Positions 14,335 to 25,524 of a stretch of DNA of 64,000 nt are shown here, in pieces (position 1 is the first letter of the stretch; the number at the start of each line of letters is the position of its first letter). The notes beneath the pieces were generated by a model that saw only the letters and a program-made list of their open reading frames with translations, was not told the origin of the DNA and did no database searches. Source of the stretch: Pyronema omphalodes (lineage: Eukaryota > Ascomycota > Pezizomycetes > Pezizales > Pyronemataceae); the NCBI GenBank assembly GCA_024516155.1, contig JAJJXM010000103.1:1-64000 (forward strand). The letters run 5' to 3'. The translations under genes and the position numbers were made by a program.

Positions 14335-14681
14335 ATACACCGATCGAGGCCTCTAAGGCCTATGCGGGAGCTAAGTATCCGTTTTTCCTGTCCTCGCGGT
14401 TTAAACCGCCTAACGAGGCAACCCAATCTCCTTGTCCCCAAACTCCCCAGTTAGAAAAAAGAGATATATGCAAAAGGCAAACAACAGCAAAAGCACAAAT
14501 AAACAAAACACTCTCGTACACAGTCTAGACAAACCCCGTACAGAAACTCATGCGTGACCCCAAACTTAAGCCCAGCAACAACCGCCTTGCCGCACAAACA
14601 CTAAAAGAATTCAGAGAAAAGAAAAACAACCCCGCAATCTCGTGAATCCCCATCTCCAGGCCCACCAACCCCAGCCTATTC

Positions 14682-17600
14682 CTAACGCTTGCCAAGCTCC
14701 GTGGCCGCCAAATACTCCAACAACACCTTCGTACAGCGGTCATCGCTAAACAGATCCACCGCTTTGAGCCTTGCTCGCGGTCTCCAGCGCCTGCCCTTAA
14801 TGGCATCCACCTCTTTCTTCAGTACCGCGTACTCACGCCTCCAGCGGTGACACTCTCCGAACAGGTGTCCCCGGGTTTGTCGGACATTAGACGTGCACCA
14901 CCAGCAGACGTCGGATTCTTTCTTTTTGACTCGAACGAGGTGGGTGCCGATAAGGGCATGTCCTGACGCAAGTTGGAGGAATACTGCGGAGCGGCGTTTA
15001 GGGAGAGAGCGGAGGGAGTCACGCAAGCCCCATGTTTTGCGGGGACGGAAAGAACGGCTGTCTTTGGCTCGTTGTGATATCCATCGCTTGGTAATGTCGC
15101 GGCGGGTTTCAGTGGCTATGCGGTTGAGGTGGGCGAGTGATACCTCATGGGGGACCAAGCACTCGGGGGCGTCGCACCTCATCAGGGGCAGGGCAGTACA
15201 TTGATGGCGGGTACCCAGTTTTGCTGCGGCGTCAGCTGCTTCGTTTTCTGTGATCCCGCAGTGACCTGGGACCCAGTGGAACTCGACTGAGATGTCGTTG
15301 TTCCGGCGCAGCCAGCGGACTTCGTCGGCGATCAGCCGAGTGACGGACTGTCCTGGGCCTGGTTCGTCGGACTCCAGACGTCGGAGGGCTGCTTGGGCAT
15401 CCGAAAAGATGGTGACGAGCGGGGGGGGGGTTTAAGGATGACCCTGTCGAGGAAGCGATTGTCCCAGAGTTCTTTGAGGGCACGGTACATTGCGAACAGC
15501 TCGGCGTCGAACACCTCGGTGTGGCGGCCTAGGTAGTGGTGAGAGCTGGTGAGAACACCGTCGACGTATCTCACGAGGCCCGATCCGGTGCGGTCTTCCA
15601 TGCGGGACCCATCTGTCCAAATGCATATGGAGTCGAGGGTCCTCCAGTTTTTGGCGTAGGCTTCCGCTTCCGGTCGGGGGGCGATCGTGACGTTGCACCA
15701 CTGACGATGGGGGTCGACGTGGTGGACAGGCTCAGCGGACGCAAAACCAGAACGGGTTACTGCGCGCTGGGTGAGGTTGCGGATGACTATGGCTGTCGGT
15801 GTGGGGCGATTGGGATCGGTGCTGACTGGCGGGAGCGGTCGAGTGATAAGCCGTGATCGGAATCGTGCTTCCCGACCTCGAACAATGGCTTCTGCTGGGC
15901 GAGTGGCTCCTTCAGCGAGAAGGAAGGCCAGAGGAGTCGTGCGCAGGCACCCCGTAACGGCTCGGGCCTGTTTGTTGAGCAGGAGCTGGAGACGCGAGAG
16001 CCTACCGGCGTCTCGGGTGGGAAGTCGACGGGCAGCGTGGATTTCTGCTCCGTAAGTGGCCACGGATTGAACGAGTGCTTGTTGGATGTTTGCAGTGCTG
16101 CCCGGGGGTAGACCCTGGGAGCGGCAGAGGCGAGCGAGGCGGGCGTGTTGCTGACGGGCCCGGGTGAGCCACTTCTGGTGGTGCTGGTTCAGGGTGAGCT
16201 TGGGATCCAGCCAGAACCCGAGCCAGCGAACGGCGGAGTCGTTGAACGGCACATTGTGGATGGCGCCGTCGTAGTGGATATCGACGGTCAGCGAGTCGGG
16301 GTTTGGGTTACCGCGTCGACGGGAGAATAAGATGGCCTCTGTTTTGTCGGTCTCGAATCAGACGGCGTTGCGACGGGCCCACAGCAGGCTTAACTGGGCG
16401 CACCGGGCGAGAGTGGAGGCGATTTCTGCTGCGTCATTGCCCTCTGCAATCCATGTGACGTCGTCAACGAAGGACAGTCCCACCGTGCGTGGCAGCTCTG
16501 ACTCGATCTTATTAGCAAGGTCGGCGATATATATCAGGAAAAGGACAGGGGAAACAGGGGAGCCTTGTGGAAGCCCCGTGTTTGTGTCCATTGCCGGCCC
16601 AGAGTCTCCTCCAATCCAGATTTCCACTTTGCGGTCCTCCACGAAGCTCGCAACCCACCGGATGAGATCTCCATCTATGTGATATCGTCTCATCTTCTCA
16701 ACCAAGCGGTAAGGATTAACCGTCGGGAAGGCACCTTTGATGTCCATCATCAGGGCTCCTGCGATTTTTCTCCTTTCCCATGCTCCCTCCACAGCGTCTA
16801 TCAGCACCGCCGCCGCGTCTACTGCCGACCTTCCTCTTCTGCCCCCAAACTGTCCTACATGAAAAGCCCCCTTTTTCTCCGGTTCCTCTGCGATCATCAG
16901 CGCCGCTACCTTTTCAACCAGTTTCCCCATGCAGCTCAAAAGGGAGATCACCCGGAAGCTTTTGGCTTGTGAGTATGACGTCTTCCCAGGCTTGGGAATG
17001 CATACCCCTTTCGCTACCTTCCAGTCGTGAGGATGATAACCTAAACGGAGGCACTGGGTGACGACAGCGGTCACTCTATCAGGGTCCCACCGCATGAGAG
17101 CCTTTATGATTGGCACTCCCAGGCTATCACTTCCCGGGGCCTTCGAATTGCTCTCCTGGTTAATTGCAGCAGCGACAACTTCCTGCGTGACCCACGAGTG
17201 AGCCTTACCAGCAGGGCCTCTCGAGTGCCAACCTCCCTCATACTCGTTGGGCGGTGGGAATGAGACATCGGCAAGCATGCGTCTCTTGTCCTCCTCCGTT
17301 TCCGCACGATTTCCCCGTTCGTCCTCGATGGTCCCCATCATCACAGACGCCCGCGGTTGGGTCGTACGGAGTACCGTCCAGACTGCATTGCCGTCCGCAG
17401 ATCCTAGAAAAGAGCCCCAACAGCTCCTCTTTTCTTTCCTCTGGAGACGGAGATATGCATTCCGGCGTTCCTTCTCTTCCTCTGGAGTTGCACGTCCTGC
17501 CTTCACTGCTCGTCGAGTGCGACCATATGATCGGCGCGCTGACTTGATTTCGGTGCCCCACCACCGTTTCGAGCGAGCAGTGATGCGGATCTTGCGCGCA

Positions 17601-18472
17601 TGTGCGTCCAAGAGTGCCGTCAAAGTCTCCCGTATCCAAACCACCTCTGTCTCCACCTCTTCCTCCGAGCAACGACTGGAGAGTAGCGGTCTGCGTTCGC
17701 TTTGATGGCGATAATCTAACGCCGCTTTCTTCGCTCTCTCCTCGTCCTCAAGCCATTCCTTCACCGCCCACCCTCTCGTGGGTGAGTCATAGTCTTCCGG
17801 CACCGTTACCGATGTAACTTCCCACACCAGGGCTTCGTGGTCGGAAGTGGTTGCGTGTTCCGGGTCTAGGAGGGTGCGGGCACTCACATACGGAGAGAGT
17901 TCCATTGTGGCGAAAACCAGGTCGATTACGCTGTGGCGTTGTTGTCCCGTTTGTGAGTGAGTTTCCTCTCCATCTCCGACGTAGCGGAGGTCATGCGCGT
18001 CCATCAGATCTTCGAGGAAGAGGTCGTGGATGGGTTGTGTGCAGCGGGGGTTCCACCTCGCGCTGTGCGCATTAAAATCTCCGGCGATGACGGTGTCACG
18101 AGTGATTATTCGTGACCATGCTATATTCCGAGCTGGTCTGACGCCGTCGGATGCTCTAGGAGCGTCGTAGACGTTGACCACTCTTAGTTTTCGAAGTCCC
18201 CGACAAAGAATGTCCAGGACTTGAACGTCTCCTTCCCCTTCCGCTGCTAGTTCCTCCCGGGGGCGAACGGTCCAGACAGAGTCCTTGCGAACCCCAACCA
18301 ACACCCTCTTTCCCCAGACGAAGTTGAACGCTGGGTGACGCCACCCTTGGAAGATCGGGGGTTCCTGGATTAGGACCACGTCGCTCCCCAGCGTCACTCC
18401 GCTCTCCATTATGGCAGTTAGAGCCTCACCGCTCTTCCTGCAATTGTGCTGTAGAACCTGAATTGGTATCAT
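14682..18472 (-). pseudogene. LINE-a ORF2: endonuclease/reverse transcriptase/RNase H, broken
   Basis: Begins at the ATG at 18472, which overlaps the ORF1 stop as ATGA. The N-terminal AP-type endonuclease shows VLIQEPP, AGDFNAHSARW and TSDHEALVWE. Reverse transcriptase shows GQFGGRRGRSAVDAAAV, MMDIKGAFPTV, TGLPQGSPVSPVLFLIY and the catalytic FVDD (instead of the commoner YADD/YIDD). RNase H shows IWTDGSRMEDRTGSG, VFDAELFAMYRAL and HWVPGHCG. The end has a zinc-type CWWC...H...C motif. Two lesions: an in-frame TGA at 16358-16360 just after the RT palm (the frame continues with FETDKTEAILFS; probably an old CGA), and a frame change at a run of ten G (15421-15430) inside RNase H. The last frame runs to 14682. 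Confidence 0.85.
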
Positions 18473-20421
18473 AATTCAGGTTCTGGGGGCACAACGGCAT
18501 CTGTCCCCGTCTCGGAAGAGGAGGGGAGAACGGTGTCTTGCGTTGGAGCAAGGGTGGAGGAGGATTCGGGGACCCCATCGGATAGGTCCATGGCTGAGGC
18601 GTCGCCGGTATCGGAGGCTTGTTGTGAAGTATCGGGAGCGTTGGCGGAGGGGGCTGGCTCCTCGAGGGCTGGGCGGGTCACGATTGCGGTGGGTGGAACC
18701 GTGCGCGGCATCCTGGCGAGGCGGGCAGCTGCCACCGCGGCCATACGTTCGGGGCACGAGTGATCGTTTGCGTAGTGGCTGCCACCGCAGTTGGCACACT
18801 TCGGGGTAGGCAGGGTGTGTTTGCACGCTGTGCCTCGGGGTTTGGAGCAGTCGGAAAGGTCGCATGCGGGGTGGTTAGAGGTCGCATGGTGCTCTGCGCA
18901 GAAGACGCAGCGGAAAATTGTTGGTGTTGAACAGCGTTCGCGGATGTGGCCCCATTTGAGGCATCCGGAACACTGGCTGTCAGGCCCTTCGAAGACGTAC
19001 ATCTCCGCGCGGTGAGGTCTGCTGCCCAGCAATACTCCTTTCGAGATTAGCATTTTCGCGGCGGCGGAGCTGCGTACGAAGAAGACGGCGGAGGAGCTCT
19101 GGATCTCGCCATTGGCATAGCGAGCTCGGACTGTCTCCGTTTTGCCTAACCACCGGATGTTGGGCAACACTTCCACACCAGCGTGGTTTGCTTGTACCTC
19201 GATTTGGAGGCGTTGGACGCCTTGAGAGCCCTCACCCATGAAACGATCCAGCGGGACGCCGTGGACTTTCAGACATACCCAGCGGTCGAGTTCCTCAACT
19301 CCCGTAACCTCACTATCGACCTCACGCACGGCGTTGAGGATGTCCCCACGGTACAGTCCTAAGAGGGTTGCGGCATCCACACCGGGGACTGTTGTGGCGG
19401 TGATGGTGCCTTTGGCATTGCGGGCGACTTTTAGGATGCGGTGGAATTGGGGAGCGTTCTTGAACCACAAGCAGTTGTTGATGGCTGCTGTGAACGCTTC
19501 ATCCACTTGTTTTGATGCTAATGCGGCTTCGCGACGGGTGAATACAATGCGGCGTACCTCAGTTGGGAGATTCTGGGCGGGAGCGTATGGATTTGCGGCT
19601 TTTTGTTGGAGCTTTTTGGAACGGCGGGACTGGTGGGCGGTCCATTCCTGTGGGGGAGGCTGGGGGGGGAGGTGTACACTGGATGCTGCTGCATATGTTT
19701 GCGCAGCAGTGGGTTGGACAGCCACCGGTGGGGGTTTGCGGAGGGCCGGGGCGGCGATGGGCGGCGCTCGGGGGACAGCGGGGGTCTTGAGGGCCCGCAC
19801 CGCTTGGAGCTGGGCCTGGAGTTCACGATTTACGCTGCGGAGGTGGCGCACCTCGGATTCCAGCGCGGGGATGCGATCTTCCAGCTCCTCGAGGCGTAGT
19901 CCAAGGTTGCTGATGTAGTCAACATTTAGGATCGACGATATGCGGGCTACATCGTCAGAACGGCGTTCGCGGTGAGCGTGCGACGCGGTGTCTTCCTGGG
20001 TTCCTCCAGCGTTTGGTCTCTTGCGTGCTCCTTCCTGAGGAGGGGCAATGATGCGCATGGGGGTGGGGGACTGCGGGGATTGCATCTCGTGGCTCGAGCG
20101 GCGAAGGGGGGTGGCGAAGATTTCCTCGTCGGTTTGGCTACGTACACCGAGGGGAGACTGCAGGCGGCCCCGGTAGGGTGCGATACTACGCGGGGAGGCG
20201 ATATCCCCAAAGCGGGGCATGCCAGAGCGCCGTGGTGAGGCCAGGGCCGTGGGTGGGTGGGGCGGTGAGGCCGTGAGAATTCTGTGCGATTTCCTAATCA
20301 GGAAATTTAAGCGAGAAAGTTGGCGTTGATTTAGCGCCGAAGTGGTGTGTTTTGTGCCAAAGTTCCACTTCGTAGAAGTGCCCGCGGTTGACGAGCATGC
20401 GAGTGACCGGGGGTGGTGCAT
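18469..20421 (-). CDS. LINE-a ORF1: gag-like nucleic-acid-binding protein
   Basis: Open for about 650 codons. The central part has a predicted coiled segment (LRLEELEDRIPALESEVRHL), likely for multimerisation. The C-terminal third has three clustered CCHC-type zinc knuckles, the first being CSGCLKWGHIRERC (C-x2-C-x4-H-x4-C). Such proteins coat LINE RNA in the ribonucleoprotein. The stop overlaps the ORF2 start by the sequence ATGA, so ORF2 is probably translated by termination-reinitiation. The start is uncertain: the first ATG (20421) lies almost at the element boundary and an internal Met (MPRFGDIAS, near 20220) may be the real one. No internal stop is seen. Confidence 0.8.
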   Translation of the reverse strand: MHHPRSLACSSTAGTSTKWNFGTKHTTSALNQRQLSRLNFLIRKSHRILTASPPHPPTALASPRRSGMPRFGDIASPRSIAPYRGRLQSPLGVRSQTDEEIFATPLRRSSHEMQSPQSPTPMRIIAPPQEGARKRPNAGGTQEDTASHAHRERRSDDVARISSILNVDYISNLGLRLEELEDRIPALESEVRHLRSVNRELQAQLQAVRALKTPAVPRAPPIAAPALRKPPPVAVQPTAAQTYAAASSVHLPPQPPPQEWTAHQSRRSKKLQQKAANPYAPAQNLPTEVRRIVFTRREAALASKQVDEAFTAAINNCLWFKNAPQFHRILKVARNAKGTITATTVPGVDAATLLGLYRGDILNAVREVDSEVTGVEELDRWVCLKVHGVPLDRFMGEGSQGVQRLQIEVQANHAGVEVLPNIRWLGKTETVRARYANGEIQSSSAVFFVRSSAAAKMLISKGVLLGSRPHRAEMYVFEGPDSQCSGCLKWGHIRERCSTPTIFRCVFCAEHHATSNHPACDLSDCSKPRGTACKHTLPTPKCANCGGSHYANDHSCPERMAAVAAARLARMPRTVPPTAIVTRPALEEPAPSANAPDTSQQASDTGDASAMDLSDGVPESSSTLAPTQDTVLPSSSETGTDAVVPPEPEL

Positions 20422-20428
20422 TAGCGCC

Positions 20429-20441
20429 ACCTTGGCACGAG
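20429..20441. repeat. 13-bp inverted repeat flanking LINE-a (right copy)
   Basis: ACCTTGGCACGAG, the exact reverse complement of 14284-14296, with GCGCC just inside it. Together with the left copy it could be the two halves of a palindromic element split by LINE-a insertion. Confidence 0.75.
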
Positions 20442-20891
20442 CTCAAATCCACAGTTAGCTGCTGCCACAATGTCACAACCGCTCCGCTGACTAACCTATC
20501 GGGTTATCCTGGGTTGGATGTTGAACGAGACAGCAGGACACTTAAAATCAACTGCAAAGCTATCTTCTGGACCTATCTGCCGTTTTTGTGCAGGGGTGTC
20601 GGGCATTGTAGACCGGTCTGGCATTTAGAAACACAATGCGCCAAGAGACGGGCATTGTAGACCTCTGCTCAATCATAAAGTAAGTAACGGATGCCAAGCG
20701 GATGAATTGCGGATGACCCCACACATTTCGGTGCACAGGCGCTGGTTAGCGGTGGTTTAGCGGGTCGCTAGGCGTCCATTGATTTATGTATTTTGAGATG
20801 TTTCATTGATAAGAATATGGTTCCTCATACCACAGTACCGGTAAAACCCCACTAACTGTACCATATCTCAATAAAATTTTCTTTTTTTCTT
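20442..20891. other. Intergenic stretch with a MITE-like end
   Basis: No gene seen. It contains GACGGGCATTGTAGACC followed by TCTGCTCA (20647-20671), matching the right end of the element at 13432-13958 apart from one base. A further GGGCATTGTAGACC occurs at about 20600. No matching left end was found, so this is probably a truncated or rearranged family member. Confidence 0.6.
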
Positions 20892-22267
20892 TCTAAATAA
20901 TTATAATCTCCAGTTCTGTGTAACAACCTGTAATGGAAAAGATCAGCGAACCAGGGTGTGATGGCCAATGGTGGTTTTGTACCGCGAACGAAAACCTGGC
21001 ACTAGAAGCACCTCTGATGCATCTCTGATGCATCTCGGCAACCTTCGCAACCACGCCAGGTTACCCGGATCGTGCAGTCGCCAATCGGTATTGCAACAAA
21101 GCGAGGTGGGAACTGCGCAGTCGCCGAAAACCTGTTTTTGAGGTCGATGGCATTCTAAATGTTTCTAGCACTTACAGACATCGCAATTCTGCTTGGGAAA
21201 GTAGCAGGGCGCTCGCATTGCAGTTGGCATCTATAAAATAAGACGATTCCACCGTCCATTTTGAATCCTGAAGCCACTGCTCGATGCGACTGCCGTATTA
21301 AAAAAAAGGTGAGTTTTTACCTATGGTAACATGCTTTCCCCAATGCTTCTTCTTGAAAACAATGAACTGACGAGCAGTAGCATGTGAAACAGAACAGTAA
21401 CAGGTAAAAAGGTGAGTTCCACCCGTATTAACATACTTTTCCCGCTGCTTTTTCTGAACTACAATGAGATTTATCTAACATTTCAGGTCAGAAACATTGC
21501 CGATGGGGGCTGGAGGGAAGCTCTTGGAGGAAACATTCTCAGTGGGTTTGTATATTTTCTTAGTCTTGCGCTCTTTTCTTTCTCTTTTCTCTTTCTCTTT
21601 TTCTTCTCGTTTTTCTTCTCTTTTTCTTTCTCTTTTTTCTTTCTCTTTTTCTGTCTCTTTTTTCTGTCCCTTTTTTCTGTCTCTTTTTTCTGTCTCTTTT
21701 TTCTGTCTCTTTTTCTGTCTCTTTTTCTGTCTCTTTTTCTGTCTCTTTTCTCTGTCTCTTTTTTCTTTTGCTTTTTTTTTTTCTCTTTTTTCTGTCTCTT
21801 TTTCCTGTCTCTTTTTTCTGTCTCTTTTTCTGTCTCTTTTCTCTGTCTCTTTTTCTTTTGCTTTTTTCTTTTGCTTTTTTTTTTCTCTTTTTTCTGTCTC
21901 TTTTTTCTGTCTCTTTTTTCTCTTTTTCTCTTTTTTCTCTTTTTCTCTTTTTTCTCTTTTTCTCTTTTTTCTCTTTTTTCTCTTTTTCTCTTTTTTCTCT
22001 TTTTCTCTTTTTTCTCTTTTTTCTCTTTTTTCTCTTTTTTCTCTTTTTTCCTTTTTTCTCTTTTTTCTCTTTTTCTCTTTTTTCTCTTTTTTCTCTTTTT
22101 TCTCTTTTTTCTCTTTTTTCTCTTTTTTCTTTCTGTCGCTTTTTTCTTTCGCTTTTTTCTTTCGCTTTTTTTTGTCGCTTTTTTCTTTCGCTTTTTTCTT
22201 TCTCTTTTTCTTTCTCTTTTTTCGTCCTACCGCAAATGTACATATATTGAAATAAATCAATTTTTGA
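20892..22267. repeat. Right arm of the long inverted repeat
   Basis: Reverse complement of 2-1019, with a longer polypyrimidine tract. In this orientation the arm has a TATA-like TATAAAAT at 21232-21239. Two diverged tandem copies (about 21308 and 21410) of a roughly 100-bp unit each begin AAGGTGAGTT, like splice donors. A TTTCAG|GTCAGAAACATTG junction follows at about 21480. This could be the 5' part of a noncoding transcript or a retroelement terminus; no protein is evident. Confidence 0.85.
21556..22223 (+). repeat. Polypyrimidine tract, about 670 nt
   Basis: Almost only C and T on the plus strand, built from CTTTTTTCTGT, CTCTTTTT and CTTTCG-type units. Open frames here on both strands are composition artefacts. 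It is more than twice as long as its counterpart in the left arm. Confidence 0.95.
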
Positions 22268-22565
22268 GATCATATAAAAAATATCGGGCACATGTTTTCA
22301 GATATATCTTGAGGAAATGTCACCTTGAACGTGTATCGAACGTTCTTTTGATATGACCCAGTAAACATTGAAAACAACTGCAGTGACTCAGTTAGAGATA
22401 TGGAGTTTTAGATTCTTTATCTTTGTTGTACTTATACTTATGGAGAACATTATACTTATGATAATATTTTTCGCCTCAACGTCGGAACTACCTGTAGCCT
22501 CTATCGGAGTCCTTCTCTGTTCAGAAGACCCCGTTCGACATATGAACTCATGAACTGACCTACAC

Positions 22566-22617
22566 ACTCGTGCCTAAGGATGGCGGCGCGTCAGCGCCGC
22601 CATCCTTAGGCACGAGT
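22566..22617. repeat. Perfect palindrome, 24-bp arms with 4-nt loop
   Basis: Arms 22566-22589 and 22594-22617 are exact reverse complements around GTCA. The arm begins ACTCGTGCCTAAGG and ends GGCGGCGC. It could fold into a very stable hairpin or cruciform. It is not followed by a T run and no gene lies close upstream, so a terminator role is unlikely. Its CTCGTGCC ends recur around LINE-a. Confidence 0.9.
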
Positions 22618-23196
22618 AAGAGACTATTCCTGATCATGGATGAAATAGAAATTTTAAAAAGCGATTCATTATGAGCAGAAACATTATTTAGCCTACCCAG
22701 AATAAAATTTGCCTTTCAACCACCGTTCGCTCTATAAATTGTCGAGTCAATTTCGATTCCCATTCACACGGCCAATTTCACAACTTTTAACAGCCGTGAA
22801 GAACTGACGTTGGATTGCATCACCATTCATCATCTCAAAATTACACAAGTATTTCTCGTGTCTGACAGATGCAACATGCACGGTTGGTAGTTTTAGAGGA
22901 TAATGCTGATTTTACCACTGGAAATATTGGTTATTAAAGACCGCTTCTGCTTAGCGAATGAATTTTTATTCTATAGATTATGTATCTAAACCCCAGGTCA
23001 CTTCAAGCTGCCATGATTTCCCTCCGCAGCGCCATACTTTGTCATTTTTTTTCATTTCACTAGGAACATTTGACAGGCTCTTCTGTGCATGCAATGCGCC
23101 TGCATTATAAAGGTTGTGACAGAAACGGGTTCGGTACTAATCAGCACTTTACACTTAGTCCAAGCGACAACAATGGCGACAGATTGTAACTGTGAA

Positions 23197-23215
23197 GGCC
23201 GGCCGAAGGCCGGCC
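23197..23215. repeat. Short GC-rich hairpin
   Basis: Perfect 8-bp arms GGCCGGCC on both sides of GAA, in AT-rich sequence. Similar in style to the hairpins at 14006 and 44831. Confidence 0.6.
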
Positions 23216-25065
23216 ACAAAGCACACAATCTCTTGTAGTTATTTATTTTCCATGAATGATTCCTAACTTATAGATATGCTCTCTGTCATGGTCTTTTGAC
23301 ATCATCCGAGACCTTGTCTAGTACTCCAGGGACCCGGAGGAATTTGCTCCAGAGTGAACATTAGGTTCTGAAATTATAGATCCCGTTTTTCATCATATTG
23401 CTGTTTATATTGGCTTCAAATTCAGAGCCTTGTTCCCTTTCAGTCTCTTCGCCTTTGCTTCTGATCAACTCTCACTAGCTGACTTTTAATCTTGGTCTCT
23501 CTGTCTCTTCTTGCTTCTTCTATCCCTCCTGTTCCTGATCGGTGTTCACACCTCTCGTCCCGCCTCCTACCTCTGCTGTCCCACCCCGTGTCTCCTTACT
23601 GTTGCCGTCTATTCTCACTCCTGCCGCCTTCCCTATGTCCTGCCGTTTGCCCTCCCAGTTCCCGACTGTGCCCCCCCACCCCCCCACCTCTTCTCCCTCG
23701 TTCGGTCTCTGCTCCCTATGCCCATCCATTGTCTCTCCTCCCACCATATCAGCCTATTTCCGCCTCTTTTCTGCCCTCCCAAGTTCTGCTTCCTGTATCG
23801 TTCCTGGACTTAAGCACCTCCCCGCTCTTTGAGTATTTTAAACACCTTCGGATACAACTTCTGTCCTTCCAGCACAACTGTTTAGGATGCGGAGCAGTTT
23901 CATCTGGCACCTGGGCCTGAAACATTTTGGCAAGCTACTGCTCAAAATCTTAGAGATGTTCCGGCTAGTGTGAGATGCCAAACCTCTCAAGCAGGATTTC
24001 CGGGGCTTCGATGTTTTGGAGAATTGCGTCAACAGCGTTTCTTTACGGGGGTTAGTACTGGTACATTTGGGATAGGAATTGGTATGCAATGCGATGTATA
24101 CACGCACGCGGTGCTGCTGGGTGGAAGCAAATTTTGGCAGGCGTTGTAGATTCCGTGGACAGCAAACTACAAGAATGTAGGTCTACGCTATGTATATGTG
24201 CACTGATGGGATTGGTGCCTGCAGGAAAAACCTAGGCCGACTGCCTGAAGCTGAAATGAGGGTAGCTACATCCAAGGGGGCTCACATTTGCACTGCCCTG
24301 CCATGCTTCCATGTAGCTCGTTGCGAAATATCATCTGTGGGGTTAGTGAGGGATTGTTTCTTTGGACGAGGAATGTAAAGAACAGTAGGCTAAGGGAATT
24401 GCAGTAGTGTTCGGCAAGGTTAGAGAGAACAGCTGCTGCCTGGTGAGGTGATGCAGGAGTTGAATGATGCGGGGGTCTATGGGAAGATGTTATCCCACTG
24501 TATTCTGATTTGCCAGCTGGAAACATTTGCTACGTGGTGCCAATCTGGATGGGTTGTTGCGACTTACCGCGGGCGCAATGCAGGTTTTGCAGGTAAAGCT
24601 GGCGAAGAAGAGGATTGTGGCGATTGATTGATTTTGTAGGATTTATCAGTGTCGTGTTTAGGCGGGGTTGGGCGTGATTCGGGGGTGCAGTGGGTACGAC
24701 TTGCGGGACAATTGGGCACTGTGAACGGTGTTTTCACTGTACAATTGAAGCCGCTGAGCAACATCCAGACGGTTTCGGAACACTAATTAAGGAAGCACGC
24801 GCGCGATTAGTGCAGACCGCGTGTGCGGTATGCCGCGTCACGCGCTGCTTCAGAAATGAGCATCTAGAAAATTTACGTGAGATTGCTACCGAGTCGCGTC
24901 AGGACAATGGCCACAGGATCTCCTATCCTGAGTCTCGGATAATCACAATTCAGAGCTACCATACACAGATTTCACTGCGATTCACGGCATCAGCCACTCT
25001 TATTCCACCACAGAGCGGTATCAGTGATTTTTTTTTTTTTGTTGACATTGCATAAATTTAAAACA

Positions 25066-25122
25066 GGTCGGACATCTGGAAACACAATGCGCCCAGAGAC
25101 ATACATTTCAAACCTTTGCTCA
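25066..25122. repeat. Fragment of a MITE-like end
   Basis: AAACACAATGCGCCCAGAGA followed by AACCTTTGCTCA. The first part matches the stretch before 20647 (AAACACAATGCGCCAAGAGA) and the last part matches the terminus of the element at 13432-13958. No partner end was found nearby. Confidence 0.5.
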
Positions 25123-25524
25123 TACATATATTAATCGTACGTTACGGGGAGCTTTGCCCCGTGTGTTCATCATCTTCCCCTCTTCTTCCTCCCTCCACCT
25201 CGTGTTTGTTGAGAAAGTGATGTGTGATAGCGACTGTGAGCTTGATTGATTGATTGATAAGTTCTTAAATGTTGCCAACCATAAGGTTATGATATGGTCA
25301 GTGTTAATATGGTGCCGGCCACTTAGTAGGGCTAGCGTCTTGGCAAAGTCTTGGCATATACAAAACATAAATTCTGATTACTAAACGCCGAGTGATCACG
25401 TATGAGCCAGTTTTTCCATACAAAGCCTTCCAAGACCTGATTAGTAAGTATCGAGTGATGACCCCTGAACTTGGTTTCCCAAAGCAGGGCCACCGAACTG
25501 GTACTAGCGTAACATCATTTTGTA

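Larger units (their letters stand above)
14300..20428 (-). mobile_element. LINE-a: Tad1-like non-LTR retrotransposon, degenerate
   Basis: About 6.1 kb on the minus strand with gag-like ORF1, then an ORF2 with endonuclease, reverse transcriptase, RNase H and a terminal zinc motif, then a 3' end with TCAAA repeats (minus sense). This order and the RNase H are typical of Tad1-clade LINEs of filamentous fungi. ORF2 is broken by one stop and one frameshift. Both boundaries are approximate because no direct target duplication was found. It is only distantly related to the two LINE-b copies in this window. Confidence 0.85.
22618..25524. other. Region without a recognisable gene
   Basis: Holds a GC-rich hairpin at 23197, a C/T-rich block at about 23450-23830 whose open frames reflect composition, and a MITE-like end at 25066-25122. 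Around 25380-25550 there are imperfect direct and inverted copies of a GAGTGAT motif that may be old transposon ends. No family was recognised. Confidence 0.5.

Noticed and set aside
14284..20441. 13-mers around LINE-a as its target-site duplication
   Set aside because: They are inverted relative to each other; LINE target duplications are direct repeats.
22566..22617. Palindrome as a transcription terminator
   Set aside because: No gene ends nearby, no T run follows, and intrinsic terminators are not expected in a fungal nuclear genome.
23492..23920. 142-codon plus-strand ORF rich in Ser, Pro and Leu
   Set aside because: C/T-rich composition keeps two or three frames open in parallel; no domain or splice support.
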